Source of the DNA: Sphingomonas sanguinis
Lineage (GTDB): Bacteria > Pseudomonadota > Alphaproteobacteria > Sphingomonadales > Sphingomonadaceae
Direction of reading: 5' to 3'
Length of the DNA stretch: 64,000 nucleotides
Assembly: GCF_019297835.1 (NCBI RefSeq)
Contig: NZ_CP079203.1
Coordinates: 3,476,001-3,540,000, forward strand
This document shows positions 63,247-64,000 of this stretch, piece after piece; positions within the stretch are counted from its first letter, which is position 1; each line of letters starts with the position of its first letter. Position numbers and translations under genes: made by a program. Below the pieces are notes generated by a model. That model made no database searches. It was not told the origin of the DNA and was given only the letters and a program-made list of their open reading frames with translations.

Positions 63247-64000
63247 TGGCGGACGAGCAGACCTTGGCGCCTGAGCCTGCAACCGAAACCGTCATCGTCC
63301 GTCGCCCGCTGTGGCAGCGGGTGCTGAAATGGATCGGCATCGCGATCCTGGGGCTGATCCTGCTGGTCGGGGCGATCCTGCTGGGCATCAACACCGATCC
63401 GGGTCGCCGCTTCGTCGCGGACCAGCTCGGCGGCTATACCACCGCCTCGGGCCTGAACATCAAGGTCGGGCGGATCGAGGGTTCGCTCTATGGCCAGATG
63501 CGGCTGGTCGACCTGCGGGTCAGCGATCCCAAGGGCGTGTTCCTGTCCAGCCCGCGCCTCGACGTCGACTGGCGGCCCTTTGCCTATACGAAGAACCATA
63601 TCGACGTCCGCTCGCTGAACGCCGACCTGGTGACGCTGGCGCGCAAGCCCGCGCTGAAGCCGACGCCGAGCGATCCCAATGCGCCGTTGCTCCCCGATCT
63701 CGACATCGATGTGAACCGGCTGACGCTGAAGCGTTTCGTGATCGGTGCGCCGGTCACGGGCCAGCGTCATGTGCTGGCGATCGACGGCAAGGTGCATATC
63801 GCCGACCGCCGGGCGCAGGTGACGGCCAGCGCCGACGCGCTGCGCGGACAGGGTGTGGCGGGCGGCGACCGGCTGCGGCTGGTGCTGGATGCGGTGCCCG
63901 ATGCCGACCGGCTGGCGATTGACGTCAAGCTGACCGCGCCGACCGGCGGCGTCGTCGCCACCATGGCGGGGCTGAAGGCGCCGCTGACCCTGTCGGTCGA
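63246..64000 (+). CDS. tamB: TamB (translocation and assembly module), N-terminal part
   Basis: An open frame from ATG 63246 to the right edge (about 251 residues seen). The N-terminus has a cytosolic stub and one anchor (VLKWIGIAILGLILLVGAIL), followed by AsmA/TamB-like beta repeats (GGYTTASGLNIKVGRIEGSL, DVRSLNADLVTLARKPALKP). TamB spans the periplasm and moves lipid or protein to TamA. The length is incomplete (full proteins exceed 1200 residues). It is coupled to tamA by TGATG. Confidence 0.92.
   Translation, partial: MADEQTLAPEPATETVIVRRPLWQRVLKWIGIAILGLILLVGAILLGINTDPGRRFVADQLGGYTTASGLNIKVGRIEGSLYGQMRLVDLRVSDPKGVFLSSPRLDVDWRPFAYTKNHIDVRSLNADLVTLARKPALKPTPSDPNAPLLPDLDIDVNRLTLKRFVIGAPVTGQRHVLAIDGKVHIADRRAQVTASADALRGQGVAGGDRLRLVLDAVPDADRLAIDVKLTAPTGGVVATMAGLKAPLTLSV

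Noticed and set aside
60874..63282. An 800-codon frame antisense to tamA
   Set aside because: It is a shadow of the Omp85 gene; its length reflects G+C bias, and tamA has complete POTRA and barrel features.

Overview
The window looks like a chromosomal segment of a sphingomonad (Sphingomonadaceae, Alphaproteobacteria). The evidence is high G+C, three large TonB-dependent receptors, a private tonB-exbB-exbD-exbD cluster, alphaproteobacterial families such as UPF0262, DUF1285, DUF2849 and DUF934, and numerous short intergenic inverted-repeat elements typical of Sphingomonas-type genomes. Assignments come from reading the translated sequence; no database search was run. No prophage, insertion sequence, CRISPR array or plasmid feature was seen.

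Layout. 1-5.4 kb: the N-terminal part of priA, a DUF333 protein, a GAF-PAS-GGDEF cyclase and a divergent OmpR-type two-component pair. 5.7-10.2 kb: guaA and the alpha ribosomal operon rpsM-rpsK-rpoA-rplQ. 10.4-17.4 kb: a small membrane protein, uppP, a BCCT transporter, a TonB-dependent receptor, tRNA-Arg(TCT) and a queuosine-precursor transporter. 17.7-26.7 kb: purC-purS-purQ, an exported orphan, a siderophore-type receptor, parC and a GGDEF-EAL phosphodiesterase. 26.7-31.2 kb: DUF1285-NUDIX-cca, a GNAT enzyme, folB with a mini-SDR-like gene, and an exported orphan. 31.4-34.0 kb: tonB-exbB-exbD-exbD.

34.4-40 kb: a small exported protein behind a 40-bp symmetric dyad, dcd, a MerR-TipAS regulator, UPF0262-GH25-cdd and dnaB. 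40.3-44.2 kb: a sulfate-assimilation operon (SUMT, DUF2849, siroheme reductase, DUF934, APS reductase) divergent from a third TonB receptor. 47.4-54 kb: selO-astD, an alpha/beta hydrolase, a GT4 glycosyltransferase and a nitronate monooxygenase-family enzyme. 54-59.7 kb: a glycine-zipper lipoprotein, an orphan, a lower-G+C beta-propeller lipoprotein, a 2-hydroxyacid dehydrogenase, an SH3 protein, a tandem repeat block and a thiolase. 59.7-64 kb: a prepilin peptidase, an exported orphan, tamA and the start of tamB.

How the genes fit together. Most of the window is core housekeeping. The linking themes are energised outer-membrane uptake (three receptors plus the Ton motor), outer-membrane biogenesis (tamAB, uppP), c-di-GMP and two-component signalling, and sulfur assimilation through siroheme enzymes. 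I found no convincing undescribed multi-gene system. The best leads are regulatory: a nested 40-bp dyad (34415-34454), a tandem GTCAC site with a terminator-like hairpin ahead of the response regulator (3143-3279), and a strong hairpin between exbB and exbD. Also notable are a c-di-GMP enzyme that lost its GGDEF metal residue but keeps an I-site, an SDR remnant fixed beside folB, and at least five families of intergenic inverted repeats.
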